Assembly: GCA_022457155.1 (NCBI GenBank)
Contig: JAJGOT010000465.1
Span: forward strand, 250,001-314,000
Direction: 5' to 3'
From: Cladopsammia gracilis
Lineage: Eukaryota > Cnidaria > Anthozoa > Scleractinia > Dendrophylliidae
Length of the DNA: 64,000 nucleotides
Shown: positions 11,545 to 22,470 of the stretch, piece after piece
Layout: every line of letters begins with the position of its first letter
Position numbering within the stretch: position 1 is the first letter of the stretch
Notes under the pieces: model-generated
What the model saw: the letters and a program-made list of their open reading frames with translations, nothing else
What the model was told of the DNA's origin: nothing
Databases searched by the model: none
Translations under genes and position numbers: made by a program

Positions 11545-12275
11545 TTAAGGTTACAGTGTACCTTCAGATCGAAAATTTATCGAAATTTTTTTTTTGGCGT
11601 CAAAATAAAGTTTACAGAAAATAAAGAACTTTCATTCAAAAAAAAATTATCGAAAAATAGTGAAAATTGACGGAGAAATGACAGTATGACTTTTGTGGGC
11701 GGAGTTTGTTTATGAAGCGATATGTTTTTTTTAGCGCTGTTTTCTCAAAGTTAATTTTTCGCTTTTTGGGGACACTTTAAAGAGCTACAACTCAAAGGAA
11801 ATTTGTTCGATTTTCCTCAAATTTGGACAGAAGCTACGCTAACATATAGTCAACAAAAACGTGTCGGCGAATTTCTTATTTCCGAAAACTTTTTCGTCAA
11901 GAGCCATTTCCGTGCGATTATTCCAATTTTTTTTCTCCCTTTTTCGAAAATATTCTGTAACTTTTCACTACAATTGAATATGGGAAATCGCCGACACGAT
12001 TTTTTAACGCTTCGTGTCCGGAAACCCGAGAACAAATCAAATTAGCAAATACAATAATCGCTTTGAGTTATAGCGTTTTAAAGCTGATTCGGACGTTCGA
12101 ATTTAGACGTCGTAAAAAATTCGACAATTCACTTTATTACCAAATGGTTTCCATATTTAGATAGCCAGCGCTATAAGCTTTAATTTGATATCTGGGTTTA
12201 GGTATGTTAAGTGTAATCTTAAGACGATAGAGCTGTTATACTGGAGACACCCCCGAAGGTACACTGTAACCTTAA
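11545..12275. mobile_element. 731-bp TTAA-bounded DNA transposon (piggyBac-type target), non-autonomous
   Basis: The left end reads TTAA then GGTTACAGTGTACCTTC (11545-11565); the right end is its exact reverse complement (12255-12275). TTAA on both sides is the target duplication typical of piggyBac elements. Inside is a second inverted pair (CGTGTCGGCGAATTTC near 11860 and GAAATCGCCGACACG near 11983). The short open frames inside (80 and 61 codons, opposite strands) overlap this palindrome and have no transposase motif, so the element needs a transposase from elsewhere. Confidence 0.8.
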
Positions 12276-12660
12276 CACTGATAAATAGACTAATGATACA
12301 AAATATATTTTAAGCTTAGTTTTGATAGATTCTTTACTGTACATATACTAATTGATATTTACTTATTTTGTTGTAGCAATACCTGTAAATTGGCTGGCTC
12401 ATAGCTAAGTGTCGATAAGTGTTTTTTGCGCTAAATATAGTTTCATTGTATTGTATTGTATTTTTTATTGGATTGGATTTTTTCTCTATCTGATTGACTT
12501 TTTAGTTTAATCCACCATGCACAGAAATTTTTGAGAGCTGTAAAGTTTATAGTATGAATGGTTCGAGTTATTCTTTTTTGTTTGATATATTTCAATCTCT
12601 TCAATTCAGAGAATTGACTTAGTGTCAACATAAAACCTTTTTAGTTTAATCAACCAGAGC
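12276..12660. other. AT-rich spacer with a short TATTG tandem repeat
   Basis: Nothing coding. A few tandem TATTG/GGATT units lie at about 12447-12482. Confidence 0.5.
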
Positions 12661-12765
12661 TTCCTACGCTCTTTTCGTTAGCCTGCGTGTCCATTGTGAG
12701 TGCTCCAAGTTGTCCTTCTTCTTTGTAATTAATTTTGCTTCCTTCAGCACGGATACGACTGTGAG
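12660..12765. repeat. Diverged duplicate of 13090-13180
   Basis: Shares GAGTTGTCC.ACTTCTTTG.AATTAATTT.GCTTCC.TCAGC..GGAT.CGACTGT in order with 13105-13171. Both copies flank the LINE remnant, so they may be parts of the same rearranged element. Confidence 0.45.
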
Positions 12766-12772
12766 CTCTGTT

Positions 12773-13105
12773 CTTACTTAATCCTTTTTGCCCCTCGCGA
12801 GGCATAGGGCTATCACCATGGCTCTCCACCTGACTCTGTTGTTTGCAATCAATTCGGCCTCACCCCACGTCTTCCCAAATGGATGTTCTCCAACTCCTTT
12901 GTGAGTATGCGTCTCCACGACTGTTTTGGTCTTCCCCTTTTTCTCTTACCCTGAGGGTTTCATGGCCATTCTGGTGGTCTTCACATTTTCCTTCCTCAAG
13001 GTGTGGCCAATCCACTTCCACTTCCTTCGTTTGATCTTGGTTGCTCAGTGTATAATCTGGTCGTGTTCATGTCCATAGTTCCTCATTTGTGATGACAGTT
13101 GGCCA
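12773..13105 (-). mobile_element. Non-LTR retrotransposon C-terminal remnant
   Basis: Minus-strand translation gives, across frameshifts and a stop, WPTVITNEELWT, then KRRKWKWIGHTLRK, then GKTWGEAELIANNRVRWRAM. This is the conserved region after the reverse-transcriptase domain of many animal LINEs (the W.WIGH.LRK and RVRWR motifs). It is too short and too broken to be active. Confidence 0.7.
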
Positions 13106-13264
13106 AACGATACGAGTTGTCCTACTTCTTTGCAATTAATTTCGCTTCCATCAGCGGGGATGCGACTGTTCTCTGAGTTTGTAGTAAAATAGTTTTGTCT
13201 CCTCGTATAATGTTTTGGCTTCTCCTTGACAACAGTCAAGGTGAACTTCCGCTGTCGATCACAG

Positions 13265-14240
13265 AAAAGTATTTACGGAATTCTCTTAGTGAATACGGGA
13301 TTCATACCGGCGTAATATTGAACAAATAAAGGCAAAACATACATAGTAGTTCAGTTCATCGTGGCCACTTGACGGAAGCGACGCAAATCAACGATAACCC
13401 AAAATGGGATCCAGCATATCATGAACGCGAACACAGCTGCGAAGAGAGATTTACTGAGTTTGATTTCACGCGCACTGATGCAAGCGTTTATTCCGCGTCT
13501 CTGTATTGTGGATGTGGATGATGCATCGTCGTTGTGTTGTTGCATCATCTTTGCAACTTTTATATTGCTGATTATTGTTGCTGTTAACGGTGCTAGCAAG
13601 AATAAAGTGAGAACAATGCCATAGTGGATCATTTTGCCTGTTTCGCTGAGATAAGCCGGGGCAGAAAGGGCATATCCTGGTACGAACGCAGGTGCTTGAA
13701 GACCAGCCAACCGTGGAACTGCAGTGTAGCAAACAACGAAGACCCACACGAAACCAAGCAATGCGCCATTCTCGACCCCAGAGCTCTTCTCTTTTGCGCA
13801 TGACCGAGAGCTCTGGGGTCGAGAATGGCAATGCGCGTGATTTCCACGCTGAAAACAATTTTCTGTAGTGCTGGTCAGACTTGCATATCCTCATGTATCT
13901 GTTAAACGCTGTTAAGCCTATAGTTACGGGTTAAACGTAGACGACAAACCCACTGAAGAAGGCGTGAAGGTCACAAACCGCTCGACCGAAAACCCATCCG
14001 CTTGTTATCAGCGCACCGATAGCATAAGGCATGAAAAAGACAGCGGACAGCAAATCGCTTACAGCCAGAGCAACCAATTTACAGGTTTTTTGTCAGTTGT
14101 ACGTTGTCGTGTGTTTTTGTAAACTGAGATACAAACTAACATGTTTCCTTTTTGAGACAAAACATTTAAGATAACAAGCGAGCTGACTTCCACAATAGTA
14201 AAAAAGAGACTGCGAGAACTCCACCAGAAAATGCCCTCAT
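13265..14240 (-). pseudogene. Class A GPCR pseudogene, melatonin-receptor-like
   Basis: All seven membrane segments can be traced on one strand: TM1 with GNMLVCISVYKNTRQRT, TM2 with LVALAVSDLLSAVFFMPYAI, the TM3 end with LTAFNRYMRICK (NRY in place of DRY, as in melatonin receptors), TM4 near FVWVFVVCYTAVPRL, TM5 near YGIVLTLFLLAPLTA, TM6 with FAFMICWIPFWVIV and TM7 with YVLPLFVQYYAGMNPVF. Disabling changes are a frameshift between TM1 and TM2 near 14070-14090, an in-frame TAA in TM3 near 13940, the small transposon at 13767-13828 in TM4, and a TGA at 13351-13353 just before TM7. No intron is needed to read it. The four lesions make function very unlikely. Confidence 0.8.
13759..13836. mobile_element. 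62-bp hAT-like MITE inserted in the GPCR pseudogene
   Basis: The insert 13767-13828 has inverted ends CATTCTCGACCCCAGAGCTC and its complement, with a loop containing CTTTTGCGCATGACC. CAATGCGC flanks it on both sides (13759-13766 and 13829-13836), a target duplication of 7-8 bases, as made by hAT transposases. Removing the insert and one flank restores a continuous receptor frame (SRALLGFVWVF). Confidence 0.8.
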
Positions 14241-15340
14241 GCAAAAAAGCAATCGACTTCGTTGTAGGGCTTACTGTATATGCTGAGAGAATTTCAACAA
14301 TTTTAATGATTTTTTTCGGCATTTTATTGGCCGCTTATGCTTTCACTTTCCGTATAAATACATCATATATGGTCTATGGCATTTCGCTTTTTGCATTTTG
14401 GTCAGCTTTAATTTCAGACGTATTCGTACATCATTTAGGTTTTGCTTTTCATGGCAGTTTCGGCTTCCCCCCACGGCGTTGCTTTGGATTTCAATTAGAT
14501 TTCAGTTTCGGCCTCTGAGATTACACCTTTTCGTTTCGTCATATGGGATTAAAACTGGTTTTTTTTTGGCATTTGGGATGAAATTTTTAGCACACGGTGT
14601 TTTCAGAGAAAATTCTGAAGTGGCAACATTGGTCATCGATGAAAAGGGTACTGATGAAAGTTGCTTTTGAAAAAGTTGAGTTCTTTTATCGATATCGCCA
14701 ACATTGTAATGTCTCGTTCTTAGTGTTTTCTTTAGCGTATCTTGAAACTCTCTGGACAGAAATTTATCCGCCTTCGATGCTACATAAAGTAAATAAATGA
14801 TTTCAGTTTCTTTGTCGAAAACGTCTTCAAAAGCTGATTTATTAAGTCAAAGTGAATAAAGTCAGGGTGAACTAAAGGGCAGAAAACGTTCGAAAAAATA
14901 TTCTGCTACTTACACAATGCAGGAGTCCATTTCCTGGTGGCCTCCAACATAGCCGTCCTTAGGGTTCGTCTTTGCGTGACGAGCCCAAGTATGCTTTACG
15001 CTAGACTCAAGAGACCCTAGTAAGCTTCGCGTTTGAAGTGCAGGGCTGTGGCAATGCCATGAATGTATTCTCAAAAGGAGCAAAACTGAAAAGAATACCG
15101 ACTCAAAAACAAGGTGAAGTTGTCGAAGGTTTTGCAAGGAATTGGCTTGGTGGTGAATTTTGAGCTGTTGACGTAACGTGCATGAGGCCTTTTTCCTGGA
15201 CAATTAAAACGAGTCGCTTATTCTCCTCTCCTCCCCTTCAACAAAACTCCAAACAACGAGAAGGCTTGGTTGCTCTGGGGTCCAAAAGGACAAAAACTAA
15301 TAAAAGGAGGGTAGGTGGTGGATACTGTGAGGTAAAAATT
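14240..15340. other. Intergenic, nothing recognised
   Basis: Some overlapping open frames of 60-97 codons on both strands have no recognisable domain and hydrophobic, low-complexity content. No gene is called. Confidence 0.4.
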
Positions 15341-15344
15341 GCTG

Positions 15345-18300
15345 AATTTTTTGTTCAAAGAGGCGCTTTTCTTGAGATGAAGCATGATGAGGCTTACACT
15401 CCATTGCACCAGGCTGTGATGGGTGGTAACACAAGTAATATATTATGCTTAATAGAACTCGGAGCAGATACTTTAAAAGAGAGTGGGAAACACCATTCGG
15501 CGGTTCACTTGGCTTCTATAAATGGTCACACAGAAGCTGGCCGTCTTCTTCTAGAGCACGTAGTAGTTATGTCAAAACCACCAGGTTTTCTCTGTGGCTC
15601 TCCTCTTACGTCAGCTGCGCGCAATGGTTACCTAGAAATCTTCCAGTTGTTGCTAAAGAATGGGGCAAGTGTGAATAAAGTCGGGGTCTCAGGTTGGTCG
15701 GCCTTGCATCACGCCGTTCGGCAGGAGGCCATTTTCATGTTTTAAAATTTCTGCTTGGGAAAGGTGCAAATATTCTAGCAAAGACCAGATTCAAGGAGAG
15801 AAGGGAATTTTATCAATCCGTTCTCCACTTGGGAACTAGTCAGGATATGGTCAGTTTACTTGTTGAACACGGTGCTGATATTCATGTAAGAGAAAACGAA
15901 CATCCGTGTGGACGCATACCACTGCCTGTGGCTGCTGGCTTAGGTCAGTCTGACGTGGTGGAATATCTTTTAAATCAGGGTGCTGATATCCATGGATTTT
16001 CGGCTTTGTATGATGCCTTTGGGGGGAGCATTCTACTACTGCTAAACTAATGATTGAGAGAACATGTGATTTAAACGAAGAGGGGGCCTAATGTTAAGTT
16101 TTGTGAAGCAAAGTTATTGACACATCTGTCAGAGAAGGTTTCACGGGTGTCTTCTCGGGAGAGGTTTGCTCGTGGATTCAATTGAAACCACCTGTGATTG
16201 CAGTGGCGGAGGCCGGGAAATGTGATATGGTCCCTTTTCTTCTAGACCAAGGAGCTAAAATCAATGGTATTCATGAGCAAAATGAAGCCTGATGATGATT
16301 ATGATGAATACGGTCAAAGGCGAGCTACTTCTCCATTGTTTTGTGCTTTGAACGCTTTGACACGGAAAAGTAGGTAAGCTTTTGCTGTAGCGTGGAGCTG
16401 ATACTGTGAACGCCGATGACGAAGTTAGTTCACCACCAGAGCTTGCTCTACTTCATGGCCTTTGGGATATTTTCGAACTACTTGTCGATAAGGAGAATGC
16501 TGATTTAGACAAATTACAATTATTTGGCGAGACGTTACTGGCAGCAGCAGCTCATCGTGGGATCTGGATTCAATGAAGACTCTTCTGGAGAAGGATGTGC
16601 AGGTGTATGCAAAAGACAAGAATGATGAAACTGTTCTTCTTTGTATCCATCAATGTTAAGCACGTCTACGTCTACGCAAGCTTCTTTTCGACTTTGGTGC
16701 TGACATCAATGCTTTGACTTACAGAAATGAAACGCCTCCATATGAAGCTGCTATACTTGATTGTAACGAAGTGGCGGGGCTACTTCTGAAACTTGGGTGT
16801 GAAACAGACATCAAGAATACCCCACAGTTTTTGGTCTCCGCTTCGTATTGACGCCAAAAGTAACAACTGGAAACTTACTGACATGTTGCTTCACCACAGT
16901 GCTGATGCCAATAGAAAGGGCTGTGATAGTTATGAGGAGACGCCCTTACATTCAGCTGCAAGTTCAAACAGTGTCCATGCAGTTAAGGTCTTACTTCAAT
17001 ACGGTGCTGACACTAGCCTTCAAGTGGAAAGGGGAGACACCTTTTCATTTAGCTGTAATTTGAAACAGTCTCCATACAGCCCATGTGGTATTAAAATATG
17101 GTGCTGACATAGAAGCCAAATTTAATTTGGGCCGGACACCCCTTGCTGTAGCAGCAGAACAGTGTCTTTTCCCCATGGTTGAGTTACTATTCTATTCATA
17201 CTATTCAACCTTCATACAAAGGACAAATTTGGAAAGACCCCTGTTATAATTGATGTAGAATGTTTCCGCTATTCTCAAGATGAATCCACGTGCACTACAG
17301 TAATCAGAACATTACAAGAACGTGTAAGCAATCTAAATGACACTGACGGGAGGTCTCCGCTCCATTACTTCACCAAGAAGGCAACTAGAAGTCTCTGGGA
17401 CCTTTTCTTACATTATGGTGCCAATGTTTATTTAACCGACAAAAATGGCTGGATACCTTTGCACTTTGCTGCTGCAAAAGGGTGCCTCCCTGCTATCGAC
17501 TAATGCGGCAGTGATTTCACAGCGATAGACAGGAAGGGTAGAACTGTCCTTCATTTGACATCAAAATCCGGCTATGCCTGCACAGAGTGTGTTGAATTTG
17601 TAATTCTTCATGATAACAACCTTAGTACATGAGATGTCTATGGAGAAACAACGTTCGAAGATTCTCTGCAAAGTCCCCCCCCCTTACTGTGAAGTTTCAT
17701 CAAAATGTACCTTTACAATGGATGTGACATAGGTACTGTCAATCTGTTATCTGGTTGTAATATTCTTCGTATTACGCAGCAACCTAATCCTGTTAATACT
17801 GTCGACATTCTCCTGGATCATGGATTGGAGCTCGAGGCAAGGGATAAAAATGGAGACACGCCTTTGCACAAAGCAGCAGCACACGGAACTCCTGATATAA
17901 TACAGCAACTTATTGACTTGAAGATGACAACACACCACTTCATTTTGCTGTAAACGGGACGAGCGTTCTTAACTCAGTTATCAGAAATGCAGGTAGGTGC
18001 AGATGTCAATGCGGCTAACGTACATGGCTGCACTCATCTATATCAAGCTTCTTATAGAGAATTCGCTGCAAATGTCGTAAAGGAGCTCTTGGAAACAGGC
18101 GCCAATGTTCATTACCGAAATGATCAGGGTAATACACCTCTCCACGCAACCATTATACGAGGTAACAATCGGATTGCTGAGCTACTAATCCAAAGAGGAA
18201 GCGATGTTAATGCCGCAAACTCACAAGGAAGAACCTGTTTGCACATGGCGAGTTATTCTAATGATGACATAATTCTGGAAAAAGCCATTTTGCATGAAAG

Positions 18301-18503
18301 ACAAGTAAACGCTGCAGATGGGCTGGTTAGAACCAATCTCATCTTGCTGAGCTCTCAAGCAACAGGTGGATGGTAAACGTTCTGTTGAAGTAATGTAGCG
18401 ATCCGGAAGCTGTAGACTATAAAGGCAGTAGTCCGTTGCATGTAGGCTGCGGTTTAGGGAACAAAGAAGCGATCTCAGTAGTGATTGATCATGGAAGGTA
18501 AGC
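15345..18503 (+). pseudogene. Large ankyrin-repeat gene, degenerate
   Basis: Ankyrin repeats can be read along the whole 3.1 kb on the plus strand but only by moving among frames. Clear units include YTPLHQAVMGGNTSNILCLI, SPLTSAARNGYLEIFQLLLK, LPVAAGLGQSDVVEYLLNQG, PPVIAVAEAGKCDMVPFLL, ETPLHSAASSNSVHAVKVLL, GDTPLHKAAAHGTPDIIQQL and GNTPLHATIIRGNNRIAELL. At least eight frameshifts or stops separate them (for example near 15735, 16050, 16290, 16560, 16850, 17055, 17510 and 17950). No splice sites would explain the breaks. Intact, it would have been an intronless protein of roughly 1,000 residues made of about 25 repeats; ankyrin arrays are protein-binding scaffolds. The last readable repeat ends at a GGAAG|GTAAGC donor-like sequence near 18498. 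Confidence 0.8.
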
Positions 18504-19179
18504 TAAGGTAAGTTAAAGATTTTTTTGTTACATAACGCCGGTTGTTTCATCATTCCATAGCTAGAAAAAATAGTCAGGGAAATAAGTTTCGAACTGTCTA
18601 AACTAAGTGTGTCATCTGATGCTCTCACATGAACCTATCGGAAAGACTAAGATAATGTTTAAGAGACAAATGTACGAACAGAAACTGCAGCAGCCATGCT
18701 ACTTATTCACCCTCTACCGTCCTTTTTCGTAATGATTTTGAAGACTTAAGAAACATACTCCTTACAATTTTATAAAATGATCTCGGGCAGTGAGATTTAC
18801 TGTGTACTACTGTGCTTGAAGTTGTTATGTTTCATGTAATAATTTACCCTTTTTGCCAGTATTAAAAATGAAGGAAAGCTGGATAAAAATTATAATATGT
18901 GGGGAGACTTCTGAAAGTTAGTTGAAACAGAGCTCGTTTGAAACTTGTGCTATGTTGCTAAGCGCTAAGCTCGGAGGGAACGCGAATGAAAGAAAATCCG
19001 CAAAATGTTGGCAAGTAAGTTTGCTCCAACAAATACCCAAAGATATGCTTAATTTATTTGTTACGTTGTTGTAAATAGTCGATGGTGTACATTGAAGTGC
19101 ATTCGTGCTCATTAATAGCTGACGTCCCCTGGGCCTATAACATTCAGCGGTGAGCTGGCCACATGATGACATTGATATG
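18504..19179. other. Intergenic, nothing recognised
   Basis: No gene, RNA or clear repeat seen. Confidence 0.4.
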
Positions 19180-19803
19180 TTGATATCAATCTATGATTGA
19201 CTTTTCGTTTGTGTTCTCGTTAGTTTTGGAGAATTGTTTATAAGCGTGTAGCTTAAATTCGGTTGTATTAATTTCTTGAATTTCATCGAAGACACGGCTC
19301 GGCCTCGATGCGCTATAAATGGTACGCGTTTTGCTTTAAAACATAAACTAATGGAGATTTCAATAAAATTTTTCGAAAGAAGATTGTGTTGTCCATTTTT
19401 ATTTGTTTGTTCATTCATTACATAGATTGAAAAGCGATTTTATGTAAACAAAACAAGACTTAGATTTTATACTCGCGTCGCCTTATGCAAATATGTTTGT
19501 GTATTTTTGCATTTTAGATTTCCAAATCAGTTTCTCGGGCATTTTTTGACAAGCAACAACTGTATTTTATTCGGAAAATAGTCGTAATAGTTACGCTGGA
19601 CAGAGAAAAAGTTGTTTTTGTGAACTTTTGTACGGTCTAAATGTACTGTGCAGACGGTCGAGTAATAAGCTTACTGTTATTGAGAATTGCTAAAATTAAA
19701 AAATAGCCCGGTCGTCAATCTTAATTCTTATTTCATTAAGTTAAGTTAAGCGTGTTCAGAGGGTCTTCAGAGGGCGACGCTGTTAGGCGAAGCCTAACTA
19801 TAT
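19180..19803 (+). repeat. Dispersed repeat family R1, 3' portion
   Basis: Matches 41893-42560 nearly base for base over about 620 positions (same order of GACACGGCTCGGCCTCGATG, CAAACAAATATG-like AT blocks, and the end AGAGGGTCTTCAGAGGGC). The two copies share the 3' end but this one stops abruptly at its 5' end, where the other continues. The 3' end forms a short hairpin, GTTAGGC-GAA-GCCTAAC (19781-19797), followed here by a TA run. No coding sequence is seen. The class is unknown; a Helitron-like or 5'-truncated retroelement end are both possible. Confidence 0.65.
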
Positions 19804-20235
19804 ATATATATATTATTTCACTTATGAAACGGACCTTTTATTTAATTCATGTCTCACACTATCCGCTATTTAATGTTCTAAGATTAGCCATTTTTGCTCA
19901 ATGTTATAAAGTTGGGATCTTGGACCTCAATCCTCTTCAGATATGCAGATCTGTCACAAATGTCACGCATTAGAAAAACATGACCTGGGATACGACATAT
20001 AAATAGCTGCATTTTGCCTGCGTGCGAAATGCTCGTGAACACAATTTTAGCTAAAATATATACTCTGGTCGTTTACCATTTACTCAAAAATCCGGAAATT
20101 TCGGAGGGAATGTAAGACTAATTTGGTCTTCCCAAACGGAAAATTTCCTGGGAAAACGGGATTTCTTGAAAGGTGGTTAAAAATTTCCAAACCAAATTTC
20201 CAAAAGGAAAATGTGCGTTCCATTCGCTCATAGTT
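19804..20235. other. Intergenic, nothing recognised
   Basis: No supported gene or repeat. Confidence 0.4.
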
Positions 20236-20357
20236 ACCAGTTCCCAAACTCGTCCCCAGGGCCTTCTCCGCTTTTTCAAATTCAAAATGGAGGGTCGACC
20301 CGCCATTTTGAATTTGAAAACGCGGAGAAGGCCCTGGGGACGAGGTTGACCAGTTCC
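20236..20357. mobile_element. CAACCTCG-type foldback MITE with 9-bp target duplication, copy 1
   Basis: Element 20245-20348 (104 bp). It starts CAAACTCGTCCCCAGGGCC and ends with the complementary GGCCCTGGGGACGAGGTTG; the arms (20249-20290 and 20303-20344) pair almost perfectly through CTTCTCCGC and TTCAAATTCAAAATGG. ACCAGTTCC flanks both sides (20236-20244 and 20349-20357). A relative with its own 9-bp duplication lies at 36491-36586. Confidence 0.8.
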
Positions 20358-21507
20358 AGGCCTTTTAACCTAGTTCCAGACTCACTCCGGCTGTAAATCC
20401 GTACCTTCAGGGAATTGGTCGTGGAAATGGAAAGGGCGCATTCCTATGGAAAGTTCCATTCGGGTTTTGACGTGGCCCAGCAGGCTACAACTGTAGACTA
20501 ATCGGTTTTTCAGATTATATGGTAAACAACCTCTATGTCCTATTTCGCTATGCGTGGGAAGAATCGATTGATAAGTGAAATCTGCTATAATGCTAATTTC
20601 CATGTTCATGTGGAACGCTTTTAGGAAACCGACAAGGTTTGTGGAAATTTGATCAAGCATGAACAGCATAAAGCACGAGAAAAGTGTTAAATACTTGCTT
20701 TCCGCGTCGATTTTCGTCTCTTCAACTAACATTAAAGAGATTTAGCACTGCATTTATGGGAAATGTAAGCTTGCCGCCTGGTTTTCGGAACCGTAAAAAC
20801 TGAAACGGCAGCCACCATAACCATCTCCGGCGGCGGAAACTGAAACTAACCAGAGCTTTCTCTCTCTAATATTGCTGACACACACCGATGATACAGGGAT
20901 ACAAAAGATTTGGTCGTGACTAACAAAACACTGTTTAGTTGCTTTAGGACAAATTAACATTCCAGAGATTTTTGGCACAAATTAGGGTTTTCAGAAAACA
21001 ATAAAGAGTCTTGTTTGGGCGGAGCCTCATGAGAGAGGAAAAAAGGAACCGAATGCGATCTATTCTCCTCGAAAGGCAACGAATTGCTTTATCTCTTGAT
21101 CTAGCGTTAAGGCTTTTAACATTAATATGCAAACAAACTTGTAAAAGCTGATAACCCATTAACAGTTGTCCTAATCTATTTACAGTAGCACAAAGTTTGT
21201 TTTCTCAGAGTGACTATGATCATGAGCTTAACGTTCCCGTGATACAACACAAACCTTCTGTTTAGTGGTTTCTGTTTGACGGGGAATCTTGTAGACTCAG
21301 TTGTCTTTATACAGCTGAATTTCGTTGTAAATGAATCTCATCTATTAAACTTTACTTCAGGATAAAAACTATTGTTGCGGCGATATAATAACACAAAAGA
21401 ATAAAAACCAAATGAGCTTTGTTGGATGGAAGGTAAGCCAAAAGTCCACCACGTACGATATTTGTTACGGCTGATGTATTTTTTCAACTGGAAATGTTTT
21501 TTTTTTT
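20358..21507. other. Intergenic, nothing recognised
   Basis: Upstream of the tandem NHL block. Open frames here (up to 116 codons on the minus strand) have no domain I recognise and are not supported by splice sites or repeats. Confidence 0.4.
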
Positions 21508-21643
21508 AATTTTTAACTTTGTATTTAAAATTAAAATAGGATGACTGAATTCGTTCCTAACATTAATCAACGAGATTTCTTTTATCTACCCTGTTATTTT
21601 GCTCTACGGGAAAAGTTGTTGCTAATTTATAGCATTATTGTTA

Positions 21644-21715
21644 AAGCCTGGTTTCCATGTAATCGCAAGAATCGCAGCGATCGTCGATCGTAACGATTAT
21701 ATGGAAACCAGGCTT
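21644..21715. mobile_element. 72-bp hairpin MITE, unit 1 only
   Basis: Inverted ends AAGCCTGGTTTCCATGTAAT and the matching complement ending CCAGGCTT, around a loop rich in GATCG. The corresponding place in unit 2 has ATT-repeat and other sequence instead, so the insertion is not shared. Confidence 0.65.
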
Positions 21716-22119
21716 CAGAAGGGGCTGAATACTAAACTCGCGAGACAAGAATTAAGACAGAAGTGTTAGAAGCCTTGGGTATGCATGAAAACGTGTCTCG
21801 GGTGGCTTAGGTTTTAAAGATCGTAAAGATATCTAATTTGTTGCACGCGATCACTATTCAAGCGTCACGCGTTGATAATACATGGACATTAGCTTAATTT
21901 TTGATCAGCAGCAATTATCATACCGTAAAATGCCGCTTATAAGCCCTGGGCTTATACAACTTTGTGAGTTATTTTTTTGGCTGGCAAACAAAACAATTGC
22001 GATAAAGAACCGTTGTTTCCGTTAATCTGGTGTAAATAGGAGTGGGTGTCTACGGAATAATGTTTTGTTACCAGACTGTTTCTGTAGATGGAATCTAAAG
22101 ATATTGTTCTTGTGCTGAA

Positions 22120-22440
22120 ATCAGTTCCTGTTTTCGCTCTTGTAGGCACCACCCTGCCAAGCCTCGCTTTCTTTTGCTTTGGTCGTTCGGTTTTAAATAT
22201 TGTAAAGTTCAACCATCGCCGGCTTAAATTTCAGCGATTCTTATGATTTCAAATATCCCCTTCAAAATTACGTCAAAACACAACTGTTTTGTAAGTGGAA
22301 TTATTTTATCCCTGCGTTTAAATAATCAGTTACTTTATTTGCTCTTGTAGGCACCGCCCCTTGGTTCTTGTTTGGCAGGTCTTTTGTTTTAACTCGTAAA
22401 TAACTTTTGAAAATCACTTTCCTTGCGAGCAGACTTTGCC
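22120..22440 (+). promoter_or_regulatory. Repeated 5' flank module of NHL gene 1
   Basis: Two related segments (from about 22123 and from about 22328) share the pattern CAGTT.CT.TTTTCGCTCTTGTAGGCACC followed by a T-rich GGTCTTTTGTTTTAA-like stretch. The second is followed by TTTCCTTGCGAGCAG, which looks like a splice acceptor, 31 bases before the start codon. The same modules precede gene 2. They may be alternative leader exons or promoter pieces; that role is inference. Confidence 0.35.
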
Positions 22441-22470
22441 CAGCGCTCAGCTCAACATGTTAAAGTCGAC

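Noticed and set aside
13466..13894. 142-codon minus-strand frame over the GPCR region
   Set aside because: Only its 5' part is receptor sequence; the rest is a frame shift caused by the small transposon.
20382..20732. 116-codon minus-strand frame
   Set aside because: No recognisable motif, no splice support, and unremarkable length for AT-rich DNA.
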